From Mucilaginibacter sp. (lineage in GTDB: Bacteria > Bacteroidota > Bacteroidia > Sphingobacteriales > Sphingobacteriaceae): DNA of 64,000 bases. Within the stretch, counting starts at the first letter, position 1, and each line of letters opens with the position of its first letter. The translations under genes and the position numbers were made by a program. The stretch lies in contig NZ_JANYGQ010000008.1 of the NCBI RefSeq assembly GCF_025359345.1, positions 45,099 to 109,098 of the forward strand, read 5' to 3'. Positions 56,501 through 63,630 of the stretch are shown here, piece after piece. The notes beneath the pieces are model-generated. The model was not told the DNA's origin. It ran no database searches and saw nothing but the letters and a program-made list of their open reading frames with translations.

Positions 56501-59366
56501 ATCAAATACAAACGGTTTAAAAATCTACGGTATTAATGATGCGGCGGGCAGTAACTGGAATTATTTTTTTAATTCGGTAAAGATAGCAGGCAGCGCAACG
56601 GGCGCCGGGCGCACCGCCGGGTTTATCCGCACAGTAGCCGGTAACCTGACTTTAAGAAATAACGTGTTTGTTAATACTAGGACGGGCACAGGCCCCAATT
56701 ATGCCATCAGCAATATTACGGTGCCCGTAGTTTCAAACTGGCCGTCAGGTGCCTCCAATTATAACGACCTCTACAGCAGTACTGCAGGAACAACCGGCGA
56801 ATGGGGAAGTGGGGTAAGCCAAACGTTCTCACAATTTCAGAGTGCTTCAGCAGGCGAGACAAATTCAGCTAATTCAACTGTCACCTTCATTACATCTGTT
56901 TACAATTTGCAACCAGATAGCCTTACTAATTGCGCACTCAGTAATGTCGGAACTCCGGTAACAACCCCGGTTGCTATAAGTACCGACATAAATAATAGCC
57001 CGCGCAACACTATAACGCCTGATTTGGGCGCGTATGAATTTAATTTCACAGCGTTTGTTATTGTTGCTTCCAATAGTTCGCCGGTTTGCCTGGGCGGTAC
57101 AGTTGACCTTTCGGTAGACCCGGGACTAACTTCAAACCCTGTTTATAGCTGGCGTTCACCGGCGAACACTATAATTTCGACGAGTCAGAACCCAACTGTA
57201 ATGCCAATTGCTGGCTGGTATAAAGTAACAGTAACAGATGCCAACGGATGTTTTGGAGTAGACAGTACGCTGGTTACATTAAACACACGCCCTACGGCTA
57301 CTTTAACCGGCAGCAGCGTAGCTTGCGCCGGCAGTTCGACAACACTTACGCTGCATGTAACAGGTAGCGGTGCAATTAGCGGTTCGCTAAGCAGCGGCGA
57401 TGTTTTCAGTGGTACGGCACCCACAATTCCGGTTACAGTTACGCCCTTAACCACAACTACTTACACCATCGTCAGCTTGCAGGATTTAAACTGTTCGGCA
57501 GTACCATCTGATATCCCTGATTCTGTTAGCGTAGTAGTGGTGCAACCTGGCGGCTGGCTTGGCACCACAAGCAGTAACTGGCGTGACCCTGCTAACTGGT
57601 GCGGCGGTGTCCCTATTGCTACTACTAATGTGCTAATACCGGCAGGGTCATCAACTTTTCCGGTAATCAGCACAGGAACAAATCCTGTGAATGATATTAC
57701 CATTGAAAGCGGCACCTCTTTAACCGTAACCGGGGCTGTATTGCAAATAGGAGGAGCAATTGACAACTCCGGAACATTCACCGCAAGTAACGGAACTATT
57801 GAAATGAACGATAGTTCGCCGCAAATTATACCTGCTGCCACATTTTCGGGAAATACAATTAATAATCTTACTATAAATAATAGTGGGGGCGTAACTTTAA
57901 ACGGCACCCTAAACCTAAGCGGGGTACTTTTGCCTGCGGCGGGGACATTTAATACCGGCGGATTTCTTACGTTAACTTCCACAGCCACGCAAACGGCATT
58001 GATAGATGGCAGCGGGGCAGGCGCTGTGCTTGGTAATGTAACCATGCAGCGATACCTTAACGCAGGTTTTGGCTATAAATATTTCAGCTCCCCTTTCCAG
58101 GCCGCAACGGTAAGTAATTTTTCAAGCACAGTTGATCTGAATGCCTCTTTTTCCAATTTTTACACTTATATAGAAAATCAGGCAAGCTCTGGGTTTACGT
58201 CTTATTCAACTTCAACAAATGTCCTTAGCCCAATGCAGGGTTACGCAGCGGATTTTGGGGCGGCCACAGCGCAAAAAATAGTGAGCATAACCGGGGTTGT
58301 AAATAACGGAACGCTTTCATCGTCCTTATTCAACCACAATCAGCCCTATACACAGGGTTTTAACCTTGTTGGAAATCCTTACCCTTCGCCTATTGACTGG
58401 AACGCTTCATCAGGATGGACTAAAACAAATATCGACAATGCTATTTATTATTTTGATTCCGGCACGACCGACCAGTATTCCGGCGCTTATAGTACATTTA
58501 TTAATGGGGTATCAAGCGATGGGGTTGCCAATAATATCATTGCATCAATGCAGGGCTTTTTTTTACACGTAAGCAATGGCACCTACCCGGTTGCCGGAAC
58601 ATTAGCAGTCAATAATAACGTTCGGGTTAACAACCTTAATCCCGTTTTTCATAAATCATTTAGCGCATTTGGCCCCGCACCGCGTATATTGGTACGGCTA
58701 AGCGCCAATTTTTCAGACAATTCTGCTTCGTCGGATCCGTTGGTCGTGTACACAGATGAAAAGGCGACGCCTGCTTTCGAAAAAAACCTTGATGCGTTAA
58801 AGCTCATGAATATAGATGATAAGCTTCCCAATTTATATTCGCTGCGTTCGGATGTCACAAAACTTGTTATCAATGCCTTGCCAAAGTTAGATACCCTTAC
58901 CGTTATACCAGTGGGTTTACAAATAAGTAAAGACGGGGTTGTCAGCTTTGTTTTACGCGACGTGGAGCAATGGCCCGATAATTTGCACCTGTATTTATTT
59001 GATGCTAAAACAGGGCTTAGCCAGGACTTACAGCAAAATGCAAGGTTCGATGTCAGTTTAAAAAGTGGCACCTATGAAAATCGTTTTTCGTTACGGTGTC
59101 TTCCGTCAAAAACATCGGTTAATAAAACAGATATTTACTCGGTTTACGGATCGGGAGGCAAGGTATTTATACACATAAAACTTGTTGAGAATCAAAATGG
59201 CTATTTAATGCTTAGCAATATGAGCGGGCAAATTATGTCGCGTAAAACAATTGATGGGAATGGCGACTATGAACTAGATGGACATATGGTGGACGCGATA
59301 TACGTAGTTTCATTTGTTACCGCAAAGGGCATGCACTCTAAAAAAATATTTTTGGTAAACAGATGA
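47538..59366 (+). CDS. Giant beta-helix adhesin with T9SS-type C-terminal sorting domain
   Basis: The product has 3942 residues. A 42-residue basic N-terminal extension precedes a signal segment (YFTLSIVVFWCNCSVAFGQ). Residues about 70-3165 are right-handed beta-helix repeats rich in Asn/Thr/Ser/Gly (ISNNTISNNSS type). Two long modules alternate A1-B1-A2-B2 (residues about 424-2790), with an inserted domain at 2165-2310. PKD/Ig-like domains follow (about 3170-3400), then a beta domain, and a T9SS type A-like tail from about 3862 (NGYLMLSNMSGQ, KKIFLVNR). It is probably exported through the outer membrane and anchored at the surface. It overlaps the next gene by 4 bp. Confidence 0.85.
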   Translation: MRRPTGFICSNSKVSSGNYITRNYDVRLKSPRGKIKFNKTSIRYFTLSIVVFWCNCSVAFGQLSGVKNIPGDYISVTTAVNALNIAGVGSGGVTFNVAAGYTETVASTISLTATGTAANPIIFQKDPATTGSNPLITAYTGGVGTPSTAVQDGIWRLIGSDYVTINGIDITDNPANTTVAATMEYGYALYKASTSNGCQFVTIENCIITLNNLNNAAGSGPMVDGSTGIVVMNALFSTAATTMTPITGGQNSNNKLYGNTIQNCNNGIAIVGYAAASPFTLADANNDIGGSSSSTGNTIINFGGAAAAANAANGIRTLAQYGLNISYNTLNSNNGSGTNHPNILRGIYMNAATSANASVTFNTVTVKGGGTTQALEGIENVAGATAASNTINISNNIITNSNYPTATTGGFYGILNNGATPAILTISNNTISNNSSAATTTGFFYGIQNSGAASSANINSNIISGNSTAALTTGLFLGIYNSVSLPILNINSNTLSGNSTSALSGVYYAIYNKGTIATTININSNNIGTSISPAINFTAANSGAQVLINNNKGGAAAALSISNNNFYNVLYTVPGTGTQTLILNSAATFTQAINGNTFTNMNVNTTNVTFISNSVIVPSGGTQNVNGNTVSGTFAKAGNSGTVTLFSSAASSVSGSVINNNSNNFSNISVSGAAVIAGWANTDAGASNKTIQNNTFSNWTAGTGAVTAMNINLTGATNSTTGNAINNITGAGTIVGITTSAGNNKIYSNTINTLATTGAVAVTGIVVSGGTNQNIYANKIYDLQANNAIVGATVNGIMVSGTTIVNVNIYNNLIGDLRTPSSSATDPIRALDLISTAVNSTINVYYNSIYINATSTGANFGTTGIYHTTSATATTSVLNLRNNIVNNVSTPNGTGLTVAYRRSTTALANYASTSNNNLLYAGPAATNRLIFYDGTNSDQILSAYKTRVSPRDAASVTEDLFTSSKFLSTSGSSAVFLHLDPTKATLAESGGVNIANFTIDYDAQARQGNAGYTGAGTAPDIGADEFQGSTISALSGTYNVGTGQTYTSLTAAGGLFAAINSLGLSGNVVVNVTSDLAEDGSNVLYPWVEQGLGNYTLTIQTNTSTVKTISGNVLTGLIRLNGAKRVTIDGSNGTTSNFLTFRNTNTAGTTGTGFTFINGASNNTIKYCNTEAYANATNGVMLFSTSTAAGGNSSNVISNCSINATVSSNTGNVGIYSAGTVGNENATNTISNNNIFNYRDRALDITATGSKTWTINGNSFYNGGVTGAINYAAASTLHGIRILGGTGYAILNNYVGGSAPLASGANAVYASTLGIISYQGILLTTSAATPASNIKGNTVAGISVSAVPTSTTAANVFIGIETNGSGINIGGSLTGDGNTIGSNTANGSVTVTTTTSTATFLSIIRGVNCLSSGGLVTGNQVGSIDIKNIGTAPAPSTFIGIFINNASPPSQVSTNVIGSTGTGAASNSIRVLSTSTSTTTSLTGISVGALVTSTIQVSGNIVQNLSYQNSSALVGNLTGISSAAITPASVTITNNTITGNSTSASTGGLVGILSSSAPASVSISNNTISNNSSTSGTTGFLYGVQNSGAAATVSITGNIVSGNTTALLTTGVFLGIYNSSATPVINVTGNTISGNATTAVSGPFYAIYNSGAVTTTININNNNIGTGSGASSAITYNAANSGTQIMINNIAGTSAAALSISNNNFQGINYATAGTGAATLISNSAATLSQAINGNTFTNLNINTAGSVIFITNNVAVSATGAQNVNNNAIVTAFTKKAGGILTLFTSSTATSLAGAVINNSNNNFSNITVTGATTIAGWVNTDPGAAAKNIQNNTFSNWTCGTAAVTAMSVNIVGSSNAISGNLVNNISGGGAITGITTGAGNTNIFSNTINTLSSTAVAAVTGIAVTGGTSPNIYKNKIYDLSNSSTTGTVNGMLISGGTTVTVYNNLIGDLRTPAANSATDLIRGINITSATASSSINIYFNTIYINASSTGASFSSTGIYHTMNATATTAALNLRNNSITNTSTPKGTGTTVAYRRSGTTLTNYAATSNNNLFYAGTPSATKLIYTDGTNSDQTIAAFITRMATRDAQSVSENITAKFLSTTGSSSVFLHMDSAQPTLVESGAVNIGGITDDFDGQIRAGNTGYTGSSSSPDIGADEIFGVETNPPTITYTLLTNTTSTTNRNVTGVTITDASGVSVATGTKPRIYYKRVSDGNVWLDNSPGTDGWKYTEATNSSSSFTFTIDYTLLHGGASVTAGVIQYFIVAQDVATTANIAINSGAFTVPPASVALTSAAFPITGTINSYNIPFSGSYNVGNTEVFTSLTRANGLFAAINTAGLAGNATFNITSDIAEDGTNALNKWTESGAGNYTLTIQPDAATLRTVSGNVLSGLIRLNGSNRVTINGSNGGSGVYLSFKNTNTAGTTGTAFTFINGASNNTIRYCDAEAYANSTNGVILFSTSGAGGNSGNLVDNCIINATVASNTGSAAVYSAGTIGNENSSNTISNNQIYNYRDRAIDIAAASTGWTISGNDIFNGTVTGSINYAAASALNGIKISGGAGYTVLNNNIGGNSAGASGINAVYSSSLGSITYQGISLTTTGASPASAIKGNTIAAMSLSTIPTAANSNIFSGIETGGQGINIGGSANGDGNMIGSASVNSSIIVTTTTTTATNSSLINGVNCASTGGIVIGNQVSGIDVSNIGVSAAPSAFTGIFINSASAPSQVNDNVIGSSGTGAVSNSIRVLPASTALTTSLTGIVTGPSVASSVQINGNTIQNISNLSTTSSGSFTGINNLANNSAAVITITRDTVKFISTASNNNVNSTIYTGISSVSPSTISSNTISNLLLAATGTAAQVRGVSVAGAFSYTISANNIANLSTGSTKTADIETGDPSGYNIVGILNLASVSGQVMSADTLSNFSATATNVINTAVTGIAVTGGGSLGNIFNNRISAFTNKATGTSPLPGISGIMGINGSFNVYNNAIKLDNSSNTNGLKIYGINDAAGSNWNYFFNSVKIAGSATGAGRTAGFIRTVAGNLTLRNNVFVNTRTGTGPNYAISNITVPVVSNWPSGASNYNDLYSSTAGTTGEWGSGVSQTFSQFQSASAGETNSANSTVTFITSVYNLQPDSLTNCALSNVGTPVTTPVAISTDINNSPRNTITPDLGAYEFNFTAFVIVASNSSPVCLGGTVDLSVDPGLTSNPVYSWRSPANTIISTSQNPTVMPIAGWYKVTVTDANGCFGVDSTLVTLNTRPTATLTGSSVACAGSSTTLTLHVTGSGAISGSLSSGDVFSGTAPTIPVTVTPLTTTTYTIVSLQDLNCSAVPSDIPDSVSVVVVQPGGWLGTTSSNWRDPANWCGGVPIATTNVLIPAGSSTFPVISTGTNPVNDITIESGTSLTVTGAVLQIGGAIDNSGTFTASNGTIEMNDSSPQIIPAATFSGNTINNLTINNSGGVTLNGTLNLSGVLLPAAGTFNTGGFLTLTSTATQTALIDGSGAGAVLGNVTMQRYLNAGFGYKYFSSPFQAATVSNFSSTVDLNASFSNFYTYIENQASSGFTSYSTSTNVLSPMQGYAADFGAATAQKIVSITGVVNNGTLSSSLFNHNQPYTQGFNLVGNPYPSPIDWNASSGWTKTNIDNAIYYFDSGTTDQYSGAYSTFINGVSSDGVANNIIASMQGFFLHVSNGTYPVAGTLAVNNNVRVNNLNPVFHKSFSAFGPAPRILVRLSANFSDNSASSDPLVVYTDEKATPAFEKNLDALKLMNIDDKLPNLYSLRSDVTKLVINALPKLDTLTVIPVGLQISKDGVVSFVLRDVEQWPDNLHLYLFDAKTGLSQDLQQNARFDVSLKSGTYENRFSLRCLPSKTSVNKTDIYSVYGSGGKVFIHIKLVENQNGYLMLSNMSGQIMSRKTIDGNGDYELDGHMVDAIYVVSFVTAKGMHSKKIFLVNR
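48806..50639 (+). repeat. Adhesin module A, copy 1
   Basis: Begins at TISNNTISNNSS and ends at DIGADEFQG. It includes AANSGAQVLINNN, SISNNNFYN and QAINGNTFTN. It matches 52218-54030 along its length at protein level. Confidence 0.8.
50640..52217 (+). repeat. Adhesin module B, copy 1
   Basis: Begins SGTYNVGTGQTYTSL; includes LFAAINSLGLSGN, SGNVLTGLIRLNG, TFINGASNNTIKYC and NYRDRALDI. It matches the module that starts at 54468. Confidence 0.8.
52218..54030 (+). repeat. Adhesin module A, copy 2
   Basis: Begins SISNNTISNNSS and ends DIGADEIFG. Same order of submotifs as copy 1 (NSGTQIMINN, SISNNNFQG, QAINGNTFTN, LIGDLRTP). Confidence 0.8.
54468..55860 (+). repeat. Adhesin module B, copy 2
   Basis: Begins SGSYNVGNTEVFTSL; includes LFAAINTAGLAGN, SGNVLSGLIRLNG, TFINGASNNTIRYC and NYRDRAIDI. 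The end is approximate, because similarity fades into later helix turns. Confidence 0.75.
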
Positions 59367-59908
59367 AAGCACACACAATATATATACTTCGCCGGAAAGT
59401 AGTGAGGATGACATTTTCGCTGCTGCTATTTATGTTGGCAAACGCTGCATTATATGCTCAACGTAAATCAGTCGTGCCGGAAAAACCTCCGCGGCCAATA
59501 ACCATATATGTTAATCCGGCACAGGGATTAAGTTTTGGGGCATTTGTACAGGGAGGTTCTGGGGGTACCGTAATCATTTACGCAAACGGGTCAAGGTCGG
59601 TTACCGGGAGCGTTATCCAGGCAAACCTTGGGTTTTCTTTTTCACCTGCAATTTTCGAGGTTGATGCAGAACCAGGGACGCTTGTTACAATTGTTAACGG
59701 GCCTGATATAAGCCTGACTGGCAGTAACGGCGGCTCAATGAATATGCATATTGGCGCTTCAAGCCTGGGTTCGCCATTTATTGCAACTGCAGTATCGCCC
59801 AGTCGCACCCAGTTAAGAATAGGCGGAACGCTTACAGTCGGTAGCCCGCTTGCCAATCCCCCGGGTAATTACAACGGAACTTTTTCTGTGACTTTTATAC
59901 AGCAATGA
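59363..59908 (+). CDS. DUF4402 pilin-like protein 2 (possible adaptor or minor subunit)
   Basis: The product has 181 residues. A basic N-terminus and signal (MTFSLLLFMLANAALYAQ, residues 16-33) precede a Pro-rich spacer (VPEKPPRP) and a DUF4402-like sandwich (GLSFGAFVQGGSGGTVIIY, SPAIFEVDAEPGTLVTI, PPGNYNGTFSVTFIQQ). It is more divergent than the other two subunits. Its start overlaps the adhesin stop (ATGA), which couples the two, and the usher gene follows after 33 bp. A minor or anchoring subunit linked to the adhesin is inferred from this order. Confidence 0.75.
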   Translation: MKAHTIYILRRKVVRMTFSLLLFMLANAALYAQRKSVVPEKPPRPITIYVNPAQGLSFGAFVQGGSGGTVIIYANGSRSVTGSVIQANLGFSFSPAIFEVDAEPGTLVTIVNGPDISLTGSNGGSMNMHIGASSLGSPFIATAVSPSRTQLRIGGTLTVGSPLANPPGNYNGTFSVTFIQQ

Positions 59909-59941
59909 TGCAACCAAATACAAACGCTATGCTTAACATCA

Positions 59942-62900
59942 ATGCTTAAAAACAAGCATGGGCTTTATCATTTTCTTATCACTATAGGAAGGATATTTTC
60001 TATGGTATTGCTTTTAAATTTGTTTTTTTTACCGGTATCAATAGCGCAAACAGAGCCCGACTACGACGAGGTTTCGGTTTCTTTAAATGTGCTTCGCATA
60101 GGTAACACCGAAATGCCAGCCCTCGTTCGCGATCAGACCATCTATCTGCCCGTAAGTAACCTTTTTGATTTTTTAAAAATAGCAAATACTCCTTCTTTAG
60201 GCCGTGACTCATTGAGCGGCTTTTTCATTAATCAAACTGCTATTTATTTAATTGATAAAACTAATAATCGTATCAGGTATAAGGATAAAACGTTTGACCT
60301 GAAGCCCGGAGATATGATTAAAACCCAAACTGATTTATTTTTGGCTTCAGGTTTTTTTGGGAAGATATTCGCTCTTAATTGCACCTTCAGTTTTCGTAAC
60401 TTATCGGTCGTCATAAATACGGACCTGGAATTACCGGTAATGCGCGAAATGCGGCTTGACCAAATGCGAAACAACATCAGCCAGCTTAAAGGCGAAGCAA
60501 AGGTTGATACCGTGGTCGGCCGGACGTACCCACTTTTTCATTTTGGTACCGCCGACTGGTCGGTGGTTAAAACGCGCGAAACATACTTCGGTTCAGATAC
60601 CCGTGTAAACTTAGGGTTAGGAGGGTTGATTGCCGGCGGGGAAACAGACGTGTCGATAAATTATCATAGCACCGAGCCGCTTCGTGAAAGAGACCAATAT
60701 TACCTGTGGCGACTGGCAAATAATGACAACCCGATGCTTAAGCAGGTAATGGCGGGTAAAATTTACGGTCAATCAATTGCATCCATTTATTCGCCGATTG
60801 TTGGCGTGCAATTAACAAACACGCCAACAACCTATAGGAGGTCGTTTGGCACCTATACCATCAGCAACATTACGCAACCCAATTGGGTGGTAGAATTATA
60901 TGTAAATAATGTGCTGGTTGCCTTTGTGCATGCTGACGCATCAGGCTATTATACTTTTGAAGTGCCGCTGGTATATGGTAACTCGCAGATTAAACTGCGT
61001 TTTTATGGCCCCTCCGGCGAAGAGCGGTCGGTAGAGCAAAACATTAGCGTGCCGTTTAACTTTTTACCGAAAAACGAATTTGAGTATACCGCCAGTGCCG
61101 GGATTGTGGAAGATGGTCTCCATAGCCGGTTTTCGCGTTTAAGTGCTAATTACGGACTAAATAATACTTTAACTATTGGGGGAGGAACGGAGTATTTATC
61201 ATCCGTTACATCAGGCGCAACCATGCCCTTTATAAATTCTTCTGCCAGGTTATTGAATAACCTGCTGCTATCAGGCGAATATACTTACGGCGTACGGGCA
61301 AAGGCAGTTGCAACTTATCGGCTCAATTCAGGCTTGCAGATTGAATTGAACGATACCTGGTACAAAAAGGGCCAGACTGCAATTAACAACACTTTTTCAG
61401 AAGAAAGAAAGGTGATTTTATCAGCCCCAATCAGGAGTGGTTTTTTCTCTGCATATACCCGGTTTACTCTAGATCAGATTATTCTTCCGGCTACCCACTA
61501 TACTACGGCTGAATGGCTGATTTCCGGCGCCATTTGGAACCTGAATGCAACTATAAATACTTATGGACTTTTTATTGAAAATAACTCGCCCTATTATTAC
61601 AGTAACCTCTCGATATCAGCCCGGGTTTTTAAAGGTTTCCTGTTTACCCAGCAGGCCCAATATGAATATAGCAGTAATAGGTTGATCGGCTTTAAGGAGG
61701 AATTGGAGCGCCGGTTTTTAAAAAATGGCTATTTGAATGTTTCCTATGAAAATAATATTTCCAGCCAAATCCAAACGGTTGAAGTGGGCATCAGGTATGA
61801 TTTTTCGTTTGCGCAAACCGGATCTTCTATACGTAAAAGTAATTATTCAACAAGGTACTTCCTGTCCGCCAATGGTAGCTTAATAGCCGACCATCCCTCA
61901 AAATATTTCGGTTTAAATAACCACTCAAGCGTAGGAAAAGGAGGGTTAACTGTAATACCATTTCTTGACCTGAACCTTAACGGTAAAAGAGACCCCGGCG
62001 AACCAAGGGTTGCCGGACTGAAACTTCGTATTAATGGCGGGCGGGTTGAACAAAATATTAAAGATACCACCATCAGGATTACTGATCTGGAGCCCTATAT
62101 AAATTACACTGTTGAATTGGACCCGCAAAGCTTCGACAATATTTCATGGCAAATGCGTAAACACAATTTCAGCGTGGCGATAGACCCTAATAAAATTAAG
62201 GTGATAGATGTGCCTATTACAGTTTCCGGTGAAGTTTCAGGTCACGTGAGCTTAAAAGATATAACCGGGCTAAAAGGGCAAGGTCGTATCATTGTGGGGC
62301 TGTATCGAAACAATAATGCAAAAATGGCTGCCCGGACCATTACCGAAACTGATGGATATTTTACTTATTTAGGATTACCACCCGGCGATTACGTAGCAAA
62401 AATAGATACGGACCAGTTGAAAAAATTAAATTTAGGGTCGGCCCCGGCGGCGATAAAGTTCGTTATCAAAAAGAGCACAGAAGGCTCGATAGTTGACGGG
62501 CTGGAGTTTACATTGACAAGCGCTACGGCAAATCCGACTCAAAAATCAACAAAACCTGTCGACTCTACAAGGGTTGATGATTTGAAAAAAGCGCCGGTTA
62601 AAATAAATGACGTTAAGGCAAATGACAACATCACCGATAAAGCTGGCGTTATTGAAAAAGCAAGACCGAATATGATCATCAATCCAAGCCGAAATGATAA
62701 TGCCGTTATAAACAGGAAGGACTCAACCGCAGGTAAAGATAGGGAGAACGCTATTGCAATTGACCGCAGTAACAAAGCACAGTTTCCGTTTGAATACGAT
62801 ATTACGTTACAGGTTGCCCACTTTAAGTATATAAACGCTAAAGCGGCTATGGATTATCTTTGCAATAAATTGCATTATAATGCTTTGATTGTACCTGCAG

Positions 62901-63037
62901 GCCATTATTATTTTAATGTACGAATAACCGGAGTAGCTGACAGGCAGTTGGCGGAGGAAATAATTCGTATAATTAAGCACAAGGGGTTTCCGGATGCATA
63001 TATTTTTGATTACAGAAGACCTCCCATCACCCAATAA
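59942..63037 (+). CDS. Usher-like outer-membrane protein with Ig/SdrD-like and SPOR-like C-terminal domains
   Basis: The product has 1031 residues with a signal peptide ending SIAQ (about residue 36). An N-terminal domain (40-190) is followed by usher signatures: a strand region and the plug-like segment at 294-375 (ITQPNWVVELYVNN, ADASGYYTFEVPL, IKLRFYGPSGEER). Beta-barrel strands run to about 650. Then come an SdrD-like segment (FLDLNLNGKRDPGEP), a carboxypeptidase-regulatory-like domain (about 760-860), a charged linker (870-945) and a SPOR-like domain (about 950-1025) that would bind peptidoglycan. It probably exports DUF4402 subunits handed over by the chaperone at 46636. Confidence 0.8.
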   Translation: MLKNKHGLYHFLITIGRIFSMVLLLNLFFLPVSIAQTEPDYDEVSVSLNVLRIGNTEMPALVRDQTIYLPVSNLFDFLKIANTPSLGRDSLSGFFINQTAIYLIDKTNNRIRYKDKTFDLKPGDMIKTQTDLFLASGFFGKIFALNCTFSFRNLSVVINTDLELPVMREMRLDQMRNNISQLKGEAKVDTVVGRTYPLFHFGTADWSVVKTRETYFGSDTRVNLGLGGLIAGGETDVSINYHSTEPLRERDQYYLWRLANNDNPMLKQVMAGKIYGQSIASIYSPIVGVQLTNTPTTYRRSFGTYTISNITQPNWVVELYVNNVLVAFVHADASGYYTFEVPLVYGNSQIKLRFYGPSGEERSVEQNISVPFNFLPKNEFEYTASAGIVEDGLHSRFSRLSANYGLNNTLTIGGGTEYLSSVTSGATMPFINSSARLLNNLLLSGEYTYGVRAKAVATYRLNSGLQIELNDTWYKKGQTAINNTFSEERKVILSAPIRSGFFSAYTRFTLDQIILPATHYTTAEWLISGAIWNLNATINTYGLFIENNSPYYYSNLSISARVFKGFLFTQQAQYEYSSNRLIGFKEELERRFLKNGYLNVSYENNISSQIQTVEVGIRYDFSFAQTGSSIRKSNYSTRYFLSANGSLIADHPSKYFGLNNHSSVGKGGLTVIPFLDLNLNGKRDPGEPRVAGLKLRINGGRVEQNIKDTTIRITDLEPYINYTVELDPQSFDNISWQMRKHNFSVAIDPNKIKVIDVPITVSGEVSGHVSLKDITGLKGQGRIIVGLYRNNNAKMAARTITETDGYFTYLGLPPGDYVAKIDTDQLKKLNLGSAPAAIKFVIKKSTEGSIVDGLEFTLTSATANPTQKSTKPVDSTRVDDLKKAPVKINDVKANDNITDKAGVIEKARPNMIINPSRNDNAVINRKDSTAGKDRENAIAIDRSNKAQFPFEYDITLQVAHFKYINAKAAMDYLCNKLHYNALIVPAGHYYFNVRITGVADRQLAEEIIRIIKHKGFPDAYIFDYRRPPITQ

Positions 63038-63051
63038 TACCTATAAACACT

Positions 63052-63083
63052 TTTGACATTATGGCAACATTTACATATTTTTG
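63052..63083 (+). promoter_or_regulatory. Promoter of the last DUF4402 gene
   Basis: TTTG at 63052-63055, a 20-base spacer and TATTTTTG at 63076-63083 fit the full -33/-7 Bacteroidota promoter. It lies inside the upstream ATG extension and so supports the start at 63118. Confidence 0.6.
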
Positions 63084-63117
63084 TTCAAATACATTCGTTA
63101 AAATCCTGAATTATAGC

Positions 63118-63630
63118 ATGAAAACGGTATTTAAACTTGCGGTGACTTTAATTGCTGTATTTTCATTCCCGGTTTCATCATCGTTTGCCCAGGTTTCGGC
63201 CAATGCTTTAATTACCGGAACCATTGTAACGCCGATCAGTATCTCAAAAACTGTTGATGTTAATTTTGGGAACATAGCCATATCAGGTGCTGCAGGTACA
63301 GTTATTTTAGCCCCTTCAGGGGTTCGTACCGTTACCGGAGGTGTAACTTTACCATCAGTCTCAGGGACATTAACAGCGGCGTCTTTCACCATAACAGGCC
63401 AGGGCTCATACACTTATTCCATCACGCTGCCGTCGAGCCCCCTTACAATTTCAAGCGGTGCAAATAATATGTCAGTTGATAAATTCACAAGTTCAACGGC
63501 TGCTACAGGAACCCTGTCATCAGGAACTCAAACGTTTCATGTAGGTGCAACTTTAAATATCGCCGGTAATCAATCCGCTGGAACTTACTTTTCGGCTACT
63601 CCTTTCAATGTGACGGTTAACTACAATTAA
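63118..63630 (+). CDS. DUF4402 pilin-like subunit 3
   Basis: The product has 170 residues, the same length as subunit 1. The signal peptide ends SSFAQ and the mature protein aligns with subunit 1 without gaps over most of its length (TIVTPISISKTVD, GTVILAP, SFTITGQGSYTYSITLPSS, TPFNVTVNYN). The start at 63118 is chosen over 63061 because of the signal peptide, the equal length, and the promoter lying between the two. A separate promoter suggests it can be made without the rest of the locus. Confidence 0.88.
   Translation: MKTVFKLAVTLIAVFSFPVSSSFAQVSANALITGTIVTPISISKTVDVNFGNIAISGAAGTVILAPSGVRTVTGGVTLPSVSGTLTAASFTITGQGSYTYSITLPSSPLTISSGANNMSVDKFTSSTAATGTLSSGTQTFHVGATLNIAGNQSAGTYFSATPFNVTVNYN

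Noticed and set aside
49235..58045. Several long minus-strand open frames within the adhesin gene
   Set aside because: They are hydrophobic Val/Leu/Pro-rich shadows of the Asn/Thr repeat codons and are repeated wherever the modules repeat.
46011..63630. Type V (Mfa/FimA-like) pilus as the explanation of the 46-63 kb locus
   Set aside because: The subunits have SPI-type signals without a lipobox and belong to DUF4402, and an usher-like protein and PapD-like chaperone are present. These fit chaperone-usher assembly better.
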